From the NCBI RefSeq assembly GCF_000471905.2, contig NW_006494931.1:4208730-4272729 (forward strand): a stretch of 64,000 nucleotides of DNA, written 5' to 3'. Under the pieces are notes generated by a model. That model searched no databases. It had not been told where the DNA came from and saw only the letters and a list, made by a program, of their open reading frames with translations. The position numbers and the translations under genes are program-made. Below, piece by piece: positions 11,028 to 22,071 of this stretch. The stretch's first letter is position 1. Each line of letters opens with the position of its first letter. Source of the DNA: Amborella trichopoda. Its lineage: Eukaryota > Streptophyta > Magnoliopsida > Amborellales > Amborellaceae.

Positions 11028-11847
11028 TGATGAAGATAAAAAATGGGTTTATTCAAAATCTAATTTTATTTTTTAGAGTTGTGGGTAGAATTGGGTTAGT
11101 TTTTAGGAATTATATTTATTTTAGGAGTAGGGTTACATTATGTTTTTTATGGAAAAATCTTCTATTGTTATTTTTTTTGCTATGGTATCTTTTATTATTT
11201 ATTTTTATTTTTATTAGGGTTAATTGTTATAAATAGGTTCAGTCTATGTTTTTTATTTAGTTGAATAAGTCTATCTTCTTAGAATGAGTTTGTTACTTTT
11301 TTTGGTAAGACAATCTTTAGTTTGATAAAGTCAATCTAGAGTTTGATAAGTGGTTATTTTTTTAGAGTCTATTTTAGCAAATCTTGGAGCAAATATTTAG
11401 ATCACATTGTAGAGTTTGCTTCCTAAGATTAAGATGCGTAGATGGTTATCAAGTTGGAGAGAGGTGAGATGGAAGAGATTGTGAAGAGTTGTGAGATTGA
11501 GGTCCATTCCTACCTTTGGGTAAGGAACACGGAGATAGGGATTTTTTTTTATGGTTTGTCTTTAGAAGATAAGGAGATATTTTAGAAGAGAGTTGTTTTA
11601 GAAGTAAATAAAACGAGGGGCGTGCATTGTAAAAAAGGTGGTTGATTTTTATGGAATAAAGAAAGCTTTTTGTAGAGTGAAAGAGGTCGTTGTGGGTGTT
11701 TTTTCTTCTCTTGTACTCGTGGGCCCATAGTAGAGGACTCAGATCCACACGTTCGTTTTGCGATTTCCTTCTCGGTTTTATTTCTCTTTCTAAAACGCTG
11801 TTAGTTTGCTGGTTATTGGTGGCCAGTAATTTTTTAAAACTGTGTCA
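11028..11847 (+). repeat. 3' LTR of the non-autonomous retrotransposon
   Basis: It begins TGATGAAGATAAAA and ends TGTGTCA, giving the canonical TG...CA ends. It is directly followed by the target duplication CTCTT. Confidence 0.88.
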
Positions 11848-11852
11848 CTCTT

Positions 11853-12955
11853 CAAACCTTGAGAGGGTATATTCTCTCATTTTTTTTCCTTTTAATTTTT
11901 TAGGTTTAGGTTAGTTTCTTTCCCCCTCTTTTTCTATTTCACATAAAAGAGCCCTGTTATGGCAAATGTACATATAATACCCTAGAACAAATCATACAAT
12001 GGCCAAAGAATGTTATATACCTATGAACATCAGATTATGTTAAGTATAATTTAACACTGTTTAGATCCTAAACCAGTTCTTCCCCTCCTGCTCTCTCTTC
12101 GTTTCTCTCTTTTAGCTAGCAAGAAATGAACTTTACATAAGTTGGGGTTTTTATGGTTGGGAAAAAATGGTAGTCCTCTCTGAAAGGCTGAGAAAGGGGC
12201 GTGAGAGAGGGTTGGCGTAGAGTGAGAGTGTAAAAGGGGTGGAGAAAGAAAGATTAGAGAGAGAAGGGGTAGGGAATGAATTGGAAAGGGTAGTGAGAAT
12301 TCCAGGGGGAAATCACTTGATAGTAAAGCAAGCACTGCAAACTCTACAAGAGTATGGGCAGTCTTGAGCTTTGATCTTCACTATTGGATCTACACCACAA
12401 TTTCACCTGGGAAAGTACTAGAAAAATCACCAGAAATGGAAAAGAAGAAGAGAAAGGAGAAGCCAAGCACTCGCTTGAAACATTTGGTTTCGATTTCTGG
12501 TGACAAGAGAGGGAAGCGGTGAAGGGGGGGGGGGGGCGGCAGAGAGAGAGAGAGAGAGAGAGCAAATGTCCCCAATAGTTAGATTCCTTCTCTCTTTCTA
12601 ATTCCAAATCCAAGAAATACAAAGAAATAGGCTTCAAGTAGGATTTTGGATTAAGAAAAAGTGGCACAGCTTTGTCCAAATGAGAAAATCCAAGATTGGA
12701 GGAAAAAGGGGGGAAATCCATGGAGTTTAAAAGTCCATTGGAGGATTCCTCGTTTTTACTCCTATGTTTTTATAAAAACATACAAATTGAACAATGTAGT
12801 ACAATTTTGATAAACTCACTGATGCTATGTGGCCGTTCTGACAGAATTAAGTAGTTCTGCATCGTCAGTGGTGGCACTACGAAAGTACTCTCAAACAGAT
12901 TTATTGAGGCTTATTTGGATATTCACTTAATTGTACATGTAATTGTATATGTATT
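11853..12955. other. No gene confirmed; leader-like region on minus strand
   Basis: On the minus strand 12730-12050 resembles a plant 5' leader. It has a (CT)n run (12541-12562), a C-run of about 13 (12525-12537), a TTTCCCAG-type boundary near 12400-12412, and overlapping open frames without a recognisable domain (125 codons at 12344-12721). No coding exon follows leftward, where the LTR element lies. It could be the leader of a gene broken by the insertion, or simple-sequence DNA. Confidence 0.25.
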
Positions 12956-13173
12956 TTTAGAACAAATCATACCCTGTAGATTTCCCAATTGCCGTATTAT
13001 TGGATATCCACTTGTGATTTTCCCCATAGTTCTCCGATAGATTCCGAATCTTCTTTACTTGCTGTTTAGAACAAATCATACCCTGTAGATTTCCCAAATG
13101 CCGTATTATTGGATATCCACTTGTGATTTTCCCCATAGTTCTCCGATTGATTCCGAATCTTCTTTACTTGCTG
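12956..13173 (+). repeat. Tandem duplication, two 109-bp units
   Basis: TTTAGAACAAATCATACCCT at 12956 recurs at 13065. The units differ at only a few positions, so the duplication is recent compared with most repeats here. Confidence 0.92.
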
Positions 13174-14717
13174 GACTGGTTTTCCTGCTTCTATTTTTCA
13201 TTTTTTATTGTTTGGATAGTTAAGTGTGAAGTTTAAGAATTCCATTCTGCTGGGCAACAAGCTAATACTCTTCTTTTCCGTCGAGCTAGTGATCAAACCC
13301 ATATCTCATGCTATGTTAGCTAGAAACTGATGCACATTTCACATCAGCTATGTGTCTGAGTCAGATTCAGCACCCAAAATTTGAGACGTGGTGAGATATC
13401 TATACATAATAATAGGCAGATTATATGTTTATAAAATAATGGAATATTCTGTTGAAAATGTGACTGTTGAAAATTCATAAAACAGTCAAAGTAAATATAA
13501 AAAAACTAAATCCTTAAAAAAGTACATAACTGAAAAAAATTATTAGAAACAACTATGAAAGAATATGTTGGAAAAATAATGCTCATAATGGATGACCCAT
13601 GTAAAACCTGCCTTCTAGTAAAATGTATATGAGGGAAAATAAATTTTTTTACTTTAGGGGGCTCGTTTCAGTTGAACGCTGATGCATGTAAAAGGAAGAT
13701 TTTACTGCCCCTTGGTGTACAAGGACCTTCTGGTCCTCCAAGTTAAAGGATGTTACTAAATATCATTGTCATGTGCCACCTTTTCACAGTATAAAGTTGG
13801 CTTTTTATTTAAAAAAACTGGCTACATAATCAAAATGTGATGAAACGTCCTCAAAATGTCATGTACGTACTGGCAATGTACTACGTGTTTGAAAGGATGA
13901 CACATGCTTGTAGGTATCTACACTTGTTGACTCACGAAATTTTACTCATTTTGGAGTGTGGGTAGCAAGTGACTTCAACCAAAGCTATGGCTTAGATCCA
14001 ATTCAGAAAATCAAAATTTATACTCATTAAAACAAATATACGTAACATGACTAAAAAGAAATGTTTTCCACAATCACAATTTACAAGTTTTTAACTTTCG
14101 GCTTTAGAAGAGTGCAGGTAGTGCATCTGGTTCAGTCAAATTGGAAGTTCTCATTTCCGATGTCCTAAACTTTAGGACGCGGGATTATTTTGTTCTATGT
14201 GAAATCATTAGAGCACTGTTCTGTTGCATTGATATGTATTCCGAAAGTGATGCAGATCAACCTCTCTTTGTCAATTAGGAAAAGCATAATTAAACCTCCT
14301 TTACCTGAGGTTTTCTGAAAGTACTGTGTTCAGACTTCAGAGATATGCATGACCTCTTAGATTGGTTACTTTGTTGAAATTTCACAAAGTATCATCGAGG
14401 TTGGGATATCTAGAAGGATATTTAGTAGTTAAGTGTTCTATTATACTGATGTTGTATATTTGTCTCAACTGGTGGGGTTTGAGATTTCTTTAATGGGAGG
14501 CAAAAAAAATGTTCTGTGATCCCAAGGACTTTGTGTCTTTAGGGTCATGACCATCCTTTGAAATAATGGATGGCGGGGATATGGTTTTCTCAAGGAGCTC
14601 AGAAGTAAGCATCTTTTCCTTAACTTAGGTAGAAGTGACAAGTTTCAAGAAAAACCTTATTGACTTGGTCTTTTGTACTTCAATATCCTGGCATTGATGC
14701 AGTTTCTTTGTGTACAG
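13174..14717. other. No exon seen upstream of the DiT2 tail
   Basis: AT-rich sequence with no transporter coding exon on + and no recognisable transposon. If the DiT2 locus is intact this is the end of a long intron. Its last bases give a pyrimidine-rich stretch and TGTACAG, a usable acceptor. Confidence 0.4.
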
Positions 14718-16277
14718 TGAATCTCTCGGTATACCAAGTGTGGTTGCAGCGATGCTTGGGTTATCTTTGCTTTTGTTACTTGGGGTGCTTGATTGGGATG
14801 ACTGCTTGAGTGAGAAATCTGCATGGGACACATTGGCTTGGTTCGCAGTCCTTGTGGGGATGGCAGGTCAACTGACAAACCTCGGAATCGTGTCATGGAT
14901 GTCAAGCTGTGTTGCCAAGTCTCTTCAAGCTTTCTCATTAAGCTGGCCTGCTGCTTTTTGCGTTCTACAAGCAGCTTATTTCTTCATCCACTATCTATTT
15001 GCAAGTCAAACTGGACATGTGGGGGCCTTATATTCTGCATTTCTAGCCATGCACTTAGCATCTGGAGTGCCTGGTGCATTAGCAGCGCTTGCATTGGCCT
15101 ATAACACAAATCTCTTTGGTGCATTGACTCATTTTAGCAGTGGTCAGGCTGCTGTGTATTACGGAGGTAAGGCTTTAACTATGTATTAAAGCATCTTCTT
15201 TAACACACGTTGTGTTTTAGAGGAACATCTGGTGTTTTGGAATGAAGAAGCTATTTGCTTTTCATGGCAATTATTGCAACATCTGATTATTCTGTTAAGC
15301 ATCAATAGCATTGGAGCTGCAGATTTGTGAAGGAAGATCCTGGCCCCATTCTTAGAACCTTTATCTTGGACATATGTCACTTCAGTCTTTTCCCTCATCT
15401 TTCTTCTCTCTAATGAAATCTTCTTAGCTCGTTTCAATTTTATTTATCACCTTACCACTTGTTCCAAAATTAATCACCATGCTTTTATGGGTCTTGTAAT
15501 TTATTATGATTGACTCCATTGTGAGAGTTGGCCATTTTGGGAGGTTGTCTTTTTTCTGCATAGGTGAGCTTAGCAATTGAACCTGGGAGTTGCAATTGTC
15601 ATCACCTTAGTCAATCAAACTAGTGCCTAAATCCCATTTGGGGAGAGTTTGACTTATTTGATAGTATTATGCAATCTTTTTCTAAAACCATTTTTTCCAT
15701 TGAGATTTTACCTTTGCATCCACAGCTTGGCTATTGTTTCATCTTCCCTATCTATTCATGGTAATAGAATGAATGAGTTTTATTTATGTCTGCCCTGTTT
15801 TTTATGCTTAGTACAATCCAATGGACATGCTTTGGACTTGTAATAGTCTTTTGGAATGAGTGTTGTCCAATGAAATGGTGGATTATGATGGAGATAGGTG
15901 GGACCCACCAGAAGATGATGTGGCCATGGTGGGTCCACTCTTTCCATTGCCGTTCCATTTCTTTGAATGGTTATGACTCTGGATGTGCTAGGGTTTTGCA
16001 TACTCTGTTTAAAAATGGTGTACTTTCCCATTTTGTGCTCCCTTGAATCTACTCATAAAGTATAGTGAGTCTTAACTGTGCTGTTATGGTTTTATTGGAC
16101 CTCTTTCTCTTTAAATTCTATGATTACTACTGAAAGTGGTGGCATCGTCTTTGATATGCAGCGGGCTATGTAGAGCTTCCAGACGTTTTCCGGCTTGGCT
16201 TCATCACTGCCATGTTCAATGTTCTTATATGGGGAGTCGTGGGTACATTCTGGTGGAAGTTTTTGGGACTCTATTGA
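14718..16277 (+). CDS. DIT2: Plastid glutamate/malate (dicarboxylate) translocator, C-terminal part, two exons
   Basis: DiT2 in the plastid inner envelope exports glutamate in exchange for malate, linking ammonia assimilation and photorespiration to the cytosol. It belongs to the divalent anion:sodium symporter family. Exons are 14718-15166 and 16162-16277, joined by GT-AG splicing (GGAG|gtaagg...atgcag|CGGGC), which restores YYGAGYVELPD. The upstream boundary TGTACAG|T is a phase-2 acceptor. The 188 codons include SESLGIPSVVAAMLG, a loop LDWDDCLSEKSAWDTLAWFA, membrane segments around SWPAAFCVLQAAYFFIHYLF, the conserved YNTNLFGALTHFSSGQAAVYY, and the terminal IWGVVGTFWWKFLGLY*. This is about the last third of a family protein of some 550 residues. 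The transit peptide and the first transmembrane block are absent from the 14.7 kb upstream. Either intron 1 is very long and carries the repeats to the left, or this is a 3' fragment. The open exons without stops favour a functional or recently active gene. Confidence 0.88.
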
Positions 16278-18416
16278 GCTTGCCTCTCAAACAGATTCTT
16301 TCTGTTAACCAAAGGTATCGGTCTTGGCTATTCAAATTTGGAGGCATTGAATTATCTGAAGAATCTGCCAATTTTTTGTTTTCTAGAGATTCATAATCCA
16401 ATTGAGGTTTTTCCTATTTATTTCTACCTCCAGCATGTTGTGATTGGAAGTGAGTGCCTCGATACAGATTTATTTGCAATATAATTCAATTTTTCTGCAA
16501 TAAGATGGTCATCTGCATAATGCACGGTGATTGTTTGATTTGATGATATTATGTTATTATATGGGCTGTCTTGATTCGGATTTAGTTCTCACCTTTCTGA
16601 AAGCCCAAGAGATGCTCATGCTGTGTGTGTGCTCTTGGGCAAGTGTGTGTGTGTACATGTGTGTGATGATCTAAGTTTCTTATTCTTTGAAGAGTGAAAC
16701 TACAGCTACAACTTCTAACCTGAAATACTCCGTCCTCTTGGGGAAATCATTTTTGGTCAACAAATTAACATGATATTTCTTCCCTGGAGTGTTGCACAAG
16801 ACTATGATCCTGTTGACAGTGAAAATTCGGAGTCATGATGGTCCTTCAATCTATGGTCCACAAGTGGGCACAACAGAACTTGACATGACTGCAATGGTAG
16901 GTTTGAATTATTTCTCCATGACTACATATTCATATTCATATTTATGTATGACTACATATTCATATTTATGTATGACGGTGCACCCGCTAGCTATTGTGGA
17001 TCGTGCATGGGACTGGGGCATGTGTTTCTACATATCCGAGTGCGCATGTACATATGTATGCATGTTATGTTTGTATTATATATTGTTGCCTATCTAGTGT
17101 CGATACCTAAGAGTAGTGCTCTAGTTCTACATGTCCATTTTTGTCATGGAAGAAGACATAGTACGTAATAATTTAACATTCAGGATGACTCTTTTGAACA
17201 TTTGGTATGAAACTGGAGTTACTAGACTTTATGCTCTCATTTACTGTGATTCTTTAGGAGCATTCTTCACTTTGTCATTATGTTGGACTCTGGTTTCATT
17301 GAGTGATTAAGAAGACCCAAAGCCTGATTTGGGTCGGGTTTAAGTCGAGATAGTGCACCTATACATGTGCCTTCCTCATTATGAGGCCTATATGTCCACA
17401 CAAATCAGTAGATGTTGCAAGAAAAACTGGCCTTGATGTCCACACCCAAACTATAGTCAAGTTTTTATAATTTATCTACTTGCTTCCTCAGATAATTGTT
17501 TAGAACAGGAGATAAAGAGCAAAGAAAATAGGATGGAGTTTTCAAAGAAATATGTGTTCAAAGAAATGGCCAAACACTCAAGTTTGCGTAAATTACAATG
17601 CCTTCCAAAATTGGGCACATTGGGTATAAATATTTCTGTTTGTCTTTCTATGGATCGGCTGCACCACGTTTTGGAAAGGGAAGAATAGTGCATAAAGGAG
17701 CCTTTGAAAATATGTGGAAACCAATTAAGAGAGAGATGGAAAAGGCAAAGCTATGAAGTTAGCTCACCTTTCCAAAAGCATGCTAGAAATGGCCAAGGAG
17801 TACCACCCTACCTAATGACCCCAGCTATCACCAAAGAACTCGTACATCTTATAAGTTTGGCACACCAATTCTAGCTATGCTAGAAATGAGGAAGGGCACG
17901 ACGATTGAAAGCATATGAAGCACCCTTCTTTGTATTAAAGGTAAATGGTCTTTTTGTATATTTTTCTAATTCTTCGAATTCCATTAGCAAGAATAACTCA
18001 GTGGTATCCACTATTGGGTAATCGTGAGGCAGAACTTATTGAGATCGAGAGAGAGAGAGAGAGCACAATAAATCTAAGGCTAGAATGGGCACACAGGCAA
18101 TTGGGGTCTCCCAGGCTGATAACAACCTAGACCCAACCAAAATATATGACGCTTATACTTCCTTTATATGCTCGTAGGCTATTGACTTAGGTTTGGACCA
18201 CGATATTTAACTTGGACCACAAAACTTGATAGTTATGGACTGTCCAACCATTTCCTTTGCCTACTTTCTTTCTTTTCCTTGTCTAACATAAGCCGTTATG
18301 TGTTCCATGCAGCTTCTTTTTAAAAATGGGGAAACAATTTGGCTCAATAAAATTGACTACTTGAAAGCACAAATGCATTTGCTCATTGATACAAATATAC
18401 ATCATGCCTAAAGATG
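16278..18416. other. No gene seen; DiT2 3' flank
   Basis: The start probably includes the DiT2 3' untranslated region. It contains a short GT-rich run (about 16640-16665), a small tandem of CATATTCATATTTATGTATGA units (about 16923-16975), and a GA run at 18049-18062. No protein domain was recognised. Confidence 0.4.
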
Positions 18417-18729
18417 TTCTACTCCCGCGGGAGTAGAATATCCTTTTACTCCCTTAGGTAAAAACCTCACTAAGTATATATTAGGACCTAAAGTTTTGGT
18501 GGTGTAATCTCTTCAACTCACTGATTAACTTCATTAAAAAGAAATGTCATAATGTGTTCTCTATGCATCCAAATTTTAGATGGTGAGATTTAAGTGTCAA
18601 GAAACTCAAATTTCATTTTTTTATTGTTTTTATGAACAATCATCAAGTAATTCTTAAGATAGAAAAAATCTTCACAATTAGGTCTGATTGATGGTGTAGA
18701 AGTAAACTATGCTCCCAAGGGAGCATAGT
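18417..18729. repeat. Short MITE-like element with a hairpin at each end
   Basis: The left end is a perfect 22-bp palindrome centred on CCCGCGGG (arm TTCTACTCCCG, 18417-18438). The right end is an 11-bp arm ACTATGCTCCC, a 2-nt loop and its complement (18706-18729). The two arms resemble each other (CTACTCCC / CTATGCTCCC). The interior is AT-rich and non-coding. No target duplication was found, so the borders are provisional. Confidence 0.5.
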
Positions 18730-20088
18730 ATATGTGCGCATACACCATACATGTGATTAGTAATTGCAGGTTTGGGTCACAGTGACAAGGATAGACAGGA
18801 AGGTGGTGAAACCTAAATTCGGACAATTGAGTGAGATGGGAGTTGAACAAAAATTGAAGTTTGTTTCACTTCCCTTGGGAATAATTAATAGACTTGTAAT
18901 GGTAACCCTTCACGTAGTACAACTGTCCAGGGAAATCAATGACTAAGAATTCTTTGGGTGGGGATTGGTTTCCCACTTTGTATAGAGAAATGGATCATTT
19001 TGGAGTAAAGGTAGCAATGGGCCGGGCTTGGGCGTGCCAGCCTTCTTCCTGGCCTGGCCTTGGCCTTGTTAGGGCTGGGCTAGGTTAAAAACAAATAAAG
19101 CAAAAATAAAAAAAAAGAAAAAGAAAAAAAGAGGGTGGTGTACAGGATTGGGTTAGGGCCACAGTTGCCCAAGCTCTAGCTTTTTAAGTGCGGGCCGGGC
19201 CGGGCCGGGCCGGGCCGGACCATTGCCGGTCCCATTTTCAAGTGGACTAGGAGAGATCATCTTGTCCACCACGAAACCAACTCATATCAAGAGTCCAAGT
19301 TTAGAGAGAGATTAAAGCACACCCACATCCATGCCTCTTGGGTGGTGACATGCTTTTCAACTACTCCACCTCCACTGGTTTTTTATAGTTAGATTTCTTT
19401 TGTATTCTCGTTTTCATTTTAAAACCCAGGTCCAGATTCTTTATTGGAACACTCAGCCATCCACCCTCCAAATACCACCAAATTTGGACCACTCAAATCC
19501 AAGGAAGGCCCCTCAAATCAAATCAAACCAGTTTTGCATATCGGAAAGATTGAAATTTGGAGGAGCATTATAAATGCATATAAAAAAATATCTCCCTTGT
19601 TATTTTGATGGTGTTTCTTAAATTTGAGAAAGTTGGTGGAGGGGGAGCAAGCCCTCACAGATCCTTCTTTCTTCAATGAGGGAAAAAATGTAGAACACTA
19701 TAACATGGAAAAGCAGACATGAGAAGAGAGAGAGATGTTGACAAGGCATGGGGTTCACTTTCCTGTAGAGAGAGATAGAGTGATCACAAAATTTAAAATT
19801 CGGACCAAGACTGAAAGGCAGCTTGGAAAAAAAATTTATAAAGTCACGTTGACCGATTTTATTTTGTAGTTTCTGCCTATAAATAAAGCATTTTGTATTT
19901 TAGAAAAAAAAATTTAAGATCTATATGTAAATTACTCTAACAACTATAAGATATGAACTATTAACTATTTTATTTGCCTTTTGTTTCAATTTCAAAATAC
20001 CTATAAAAAAATGCATGATCATAGCATGGAAGAATTACAAAAGGGTAAGATATTAAATAGTTTCTCTTAAGGGTATTTTGATAAATTA
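18730..20088. other. No gene seen; GGGCC simple repeat
   Basis: A (GGGCC)n run lies at about 19191-19216 inside a GC-rich patch (19017-19235) whose two edges are rough inverted copies (GCAATGGGCCGGGC and its opposite CCGGACCATTGC). The remainder is AT-rich with GA tracts. An 18764-18946 frame of 60 codons follows a TGCAG acceptor-like site, but its product is not recognisable. Confidence 0.35.
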
Positions 20089-20215
20089 TCCGTTTTTTTT
20101 TTTTTTGAATGGTAACGTGCGACTTTTTCATTCCTTGTATTGGTTTTACAATTGTATCAACCAAATGCAACATATGAATCAAATTATAGTTACATCTTGA
20201 ATGGTTTGGGTTATA
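20089..20215 (-). mobile_element. LINE 3' tail fragment (poly-A on minus strand)
   Basis: A T-run (about 20091-20106) is followed by GAATGGTAACGTGCGACTT, resembling the 3' end of the larger L1 at 22072 (GAACGGTAATATACGACTT). It is most likely a severely 5'-truncated copy of the same LINE family. Confidence 0.45.
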
Positions 20216-20732
20216 CCAAATCTCACATGAGAGTCTGTATTTACGTAACTCTCCCTATAGCAGTGTAGGATATCATAACTTCGACTTAAAAGATGCTTGA
20301 TTCGATCAAAATGGGTCAGTCTCTATGCAATATGCTGTTCTCCTTTGATCATTTTCACTACATTAAATCTAATCTCCTTCCATTAGAATTTTATCCTCAC
20401 TATGATCCAACTACTTTACGCTTTGCAGCAAATGCTACTTAAAGGATTGTGCTATGTCCGGGTTGGGCCCGACATGGTTTACAGAGTGTAGGCTAGGTTT
20501 GGGCTTGAAAAGTCAGTTCTAGGTGTCCGGACCCGAAATTGTGATAATGAAGCTGCCATGCTAGCACCTTGCTTGGACATAAAAATTTGAATGAATCCAC
20601 GAAAAATATTCAATATATGTTATATATACATAAAGAACTCCCGGACTAGCCTGATAAGCCCAAAAAGACATAGTTGGAAGTTATGAAAAAAAACATTGAC
20701 GATAATAAAATCTCGAGTTAGGCCGGTGCGAG

Positions 20733-20854
20733 CCCAGACCCGGCTAATGAATTTAACATGCAGCCCCAACCAGCTTGTAACCATCCATAGACACCCAGAC
20801 CCGGCTAATGAATTTAACATGCAGCCCCAACCAGCTTGTAACCATCCATAGACA
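20733..20854 (+). repeat. Tandem duplication, two 61-bp units
   Basis: CCCAGACCCGGCTAATGAAT at 20733 recurs at 20794 with virtually no change across the unit. Confidence 0.92.
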
Positions 20855-20858
20855 AAAT

Positions 20859-20950
20859 ACTGGCTGCTAGGTCACGGCCCATAAACATCCCTAAGTAGGA
20901 CAAGACTGGCGGCTAGGTCACGGCCCATAAACATCCGTAAGTAGGACAAG
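20859..20950 (+). repeat. Tandem duplication, two 46-bp units
   Basis: ACTGGCTGCTAGGTCACGGC at 20859 recurs at 20905 with two substitutions. It lies 5 bp after the 61-bp duplication, so two independent tandem duplications sit side by side. Confidence 0.92.
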
Positions 20951-21189
20951 TTTTTTTATGGGTCCACTTTATAATCACCGAATGAATGAGTATTTCAAAA
21001 GAAGAAAAAATTAGAATTTTAAGTTTCTAAATACTTAAAATGACGGATAAAAAATTGGACACTCGTCATTCAATCTTGAGTAATTTTACACAATGGAGTT
21101 TGATTTTTTACTTTTTAAAGTTGACGTTAGTCGCTCGGATGGATGTTACACTTGGTTCATCTGCGAAGTATTTTCTTTTGGAAAATTCT

Positions 21190-21335
21190 TTCATGCTGGC
21201 TCTGGACCACATTGCTACAAAATGCAGTCCAAAGGTATAACGCATCTATTTTAAAAGTAGATGCAAATAAGTGGTCCATCTAAAAACAATTGTAATTGAT
21301 GGTCCAAATGTTTTTTTAATATAATTTTTCTTCCT
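21190..21335 (+). repeat. Dispersed repeat, copy 1 of an inverted pair
   Basis: GATGCAAATAAGTGGTCCAT and the following bases, through GGTCCAAATGTT, recur in reverse complement at about 30640-30745. Target-site evidence was not found, so the true ends are unknown. Confidence 0.6.
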
Positions 21336-21750
21336 AGTTTTTATTTTTTATTATTTATTTTTTTTAAATTTTTTTTTTCATATCGTGATCTCCATGTTAA
21401 GGATTATATATCCTCTGAAAATTGAGATCAAATTATATTTTTAAAAACATATTATTTTCCCAACCCGCATTTCTACATAATATGGGTTAGCCGCATAGAA
21501 ATTGTGTCTTGTACTTTTCTTTATAAAACTAATGCACATTGGGTTTGATTTTTGTTTTCTTAATTAAATTTGGTCGTTTAGTTAAGGAATTTACACCCCA
21601 TGAATTTGGGTGCTTAATATACTCCTTCAGAGAGGTCACAAACATTCTTGTCCATTATATTTCAAATGGGGTACTTGTGAGTCTATAAGACTCAAAGTTA
21701 AAAAAAAAAAAAAATCTCAAATATCGTGATACACTCTAACCATCTAATTT

Positions 21751-21915
21751 GAGATCTAATGGCTAGTGGCAATTGTGACCTCCTTATGACAAACATAAAT
21801 ATTATGAGATCTAATGGCTAGCGGCAATTGTGACCTCCTTATGACAAACATAAATATTATGAGTTCTAATGGCTAGTGGCAATTATGACCTCCTTATGAC
21901 AAACATAAATATTAT
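21751..21915 (+). repeat. Tandem triplication, three 55-bp units
   Basis: GAGATCTAATGGCTAGTGGC begins units at 21751, 21806 and 21861. The three copies differ at a handful of positions. Confidence 0.95.
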
Positions 21916-22071
21916 AATTAGAGTAATTTCATTATCATCATCATCAAAACATTTTTTCCAACTAATTGGGTTTGACTACATGAATTCTTGTCTGCCATTC
22001 TATTCTATTAAGAGCGATATCCTTAGTGAAGTCATAAGTTCACATATATTTTCTGAATACTTCCAACTATG

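Larger units (their letters stand above)
8991..11847 (+). mobile_element. Non-autonomous LTR retrotransposon (gypsy-like), complete
   Basis: Two direct LTRs (8991-9798 and 11028-11847) enclose 1.2 kb. A tRNA-Met primer site lies 2 nt after the 5' LTR and a purine-rich tract (CAAGCAGTGGAGAA) lies immediately before the 3' LTR. The element is flanked by a perfect 5-bp target duplication, CTCTT at 8986-8990 and 11848-11852, which fixes both ends. No gag, protease, RT or integrase is present, so it must have been mobilised in trans. The purine tract lies in a segment whose translation (LEDEFSPSSGE) resembles the run-out of plant gypsy elements; this is the only hint of superfamily. Confidence 0.9.

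Noticed and set aside
14823..15104. 93-codon + frame overlapping the DiT2 exon
   Set aside because: It is in a different frame from the conserved transporter sequence and has no family match.
19017..19235. hAT-type MITE bounded by CAATGG(G/T)CCGG ends
   Set aside because: The ends are roughly inverted, but no 8-bp target duplication flanks them and the interior is simple GGGCC/A-rich sequence.
20733..21915. CRISPR-like array
   Set aside because: Units are contiguous tandem copies without unique spacers, and this is a plant genome.
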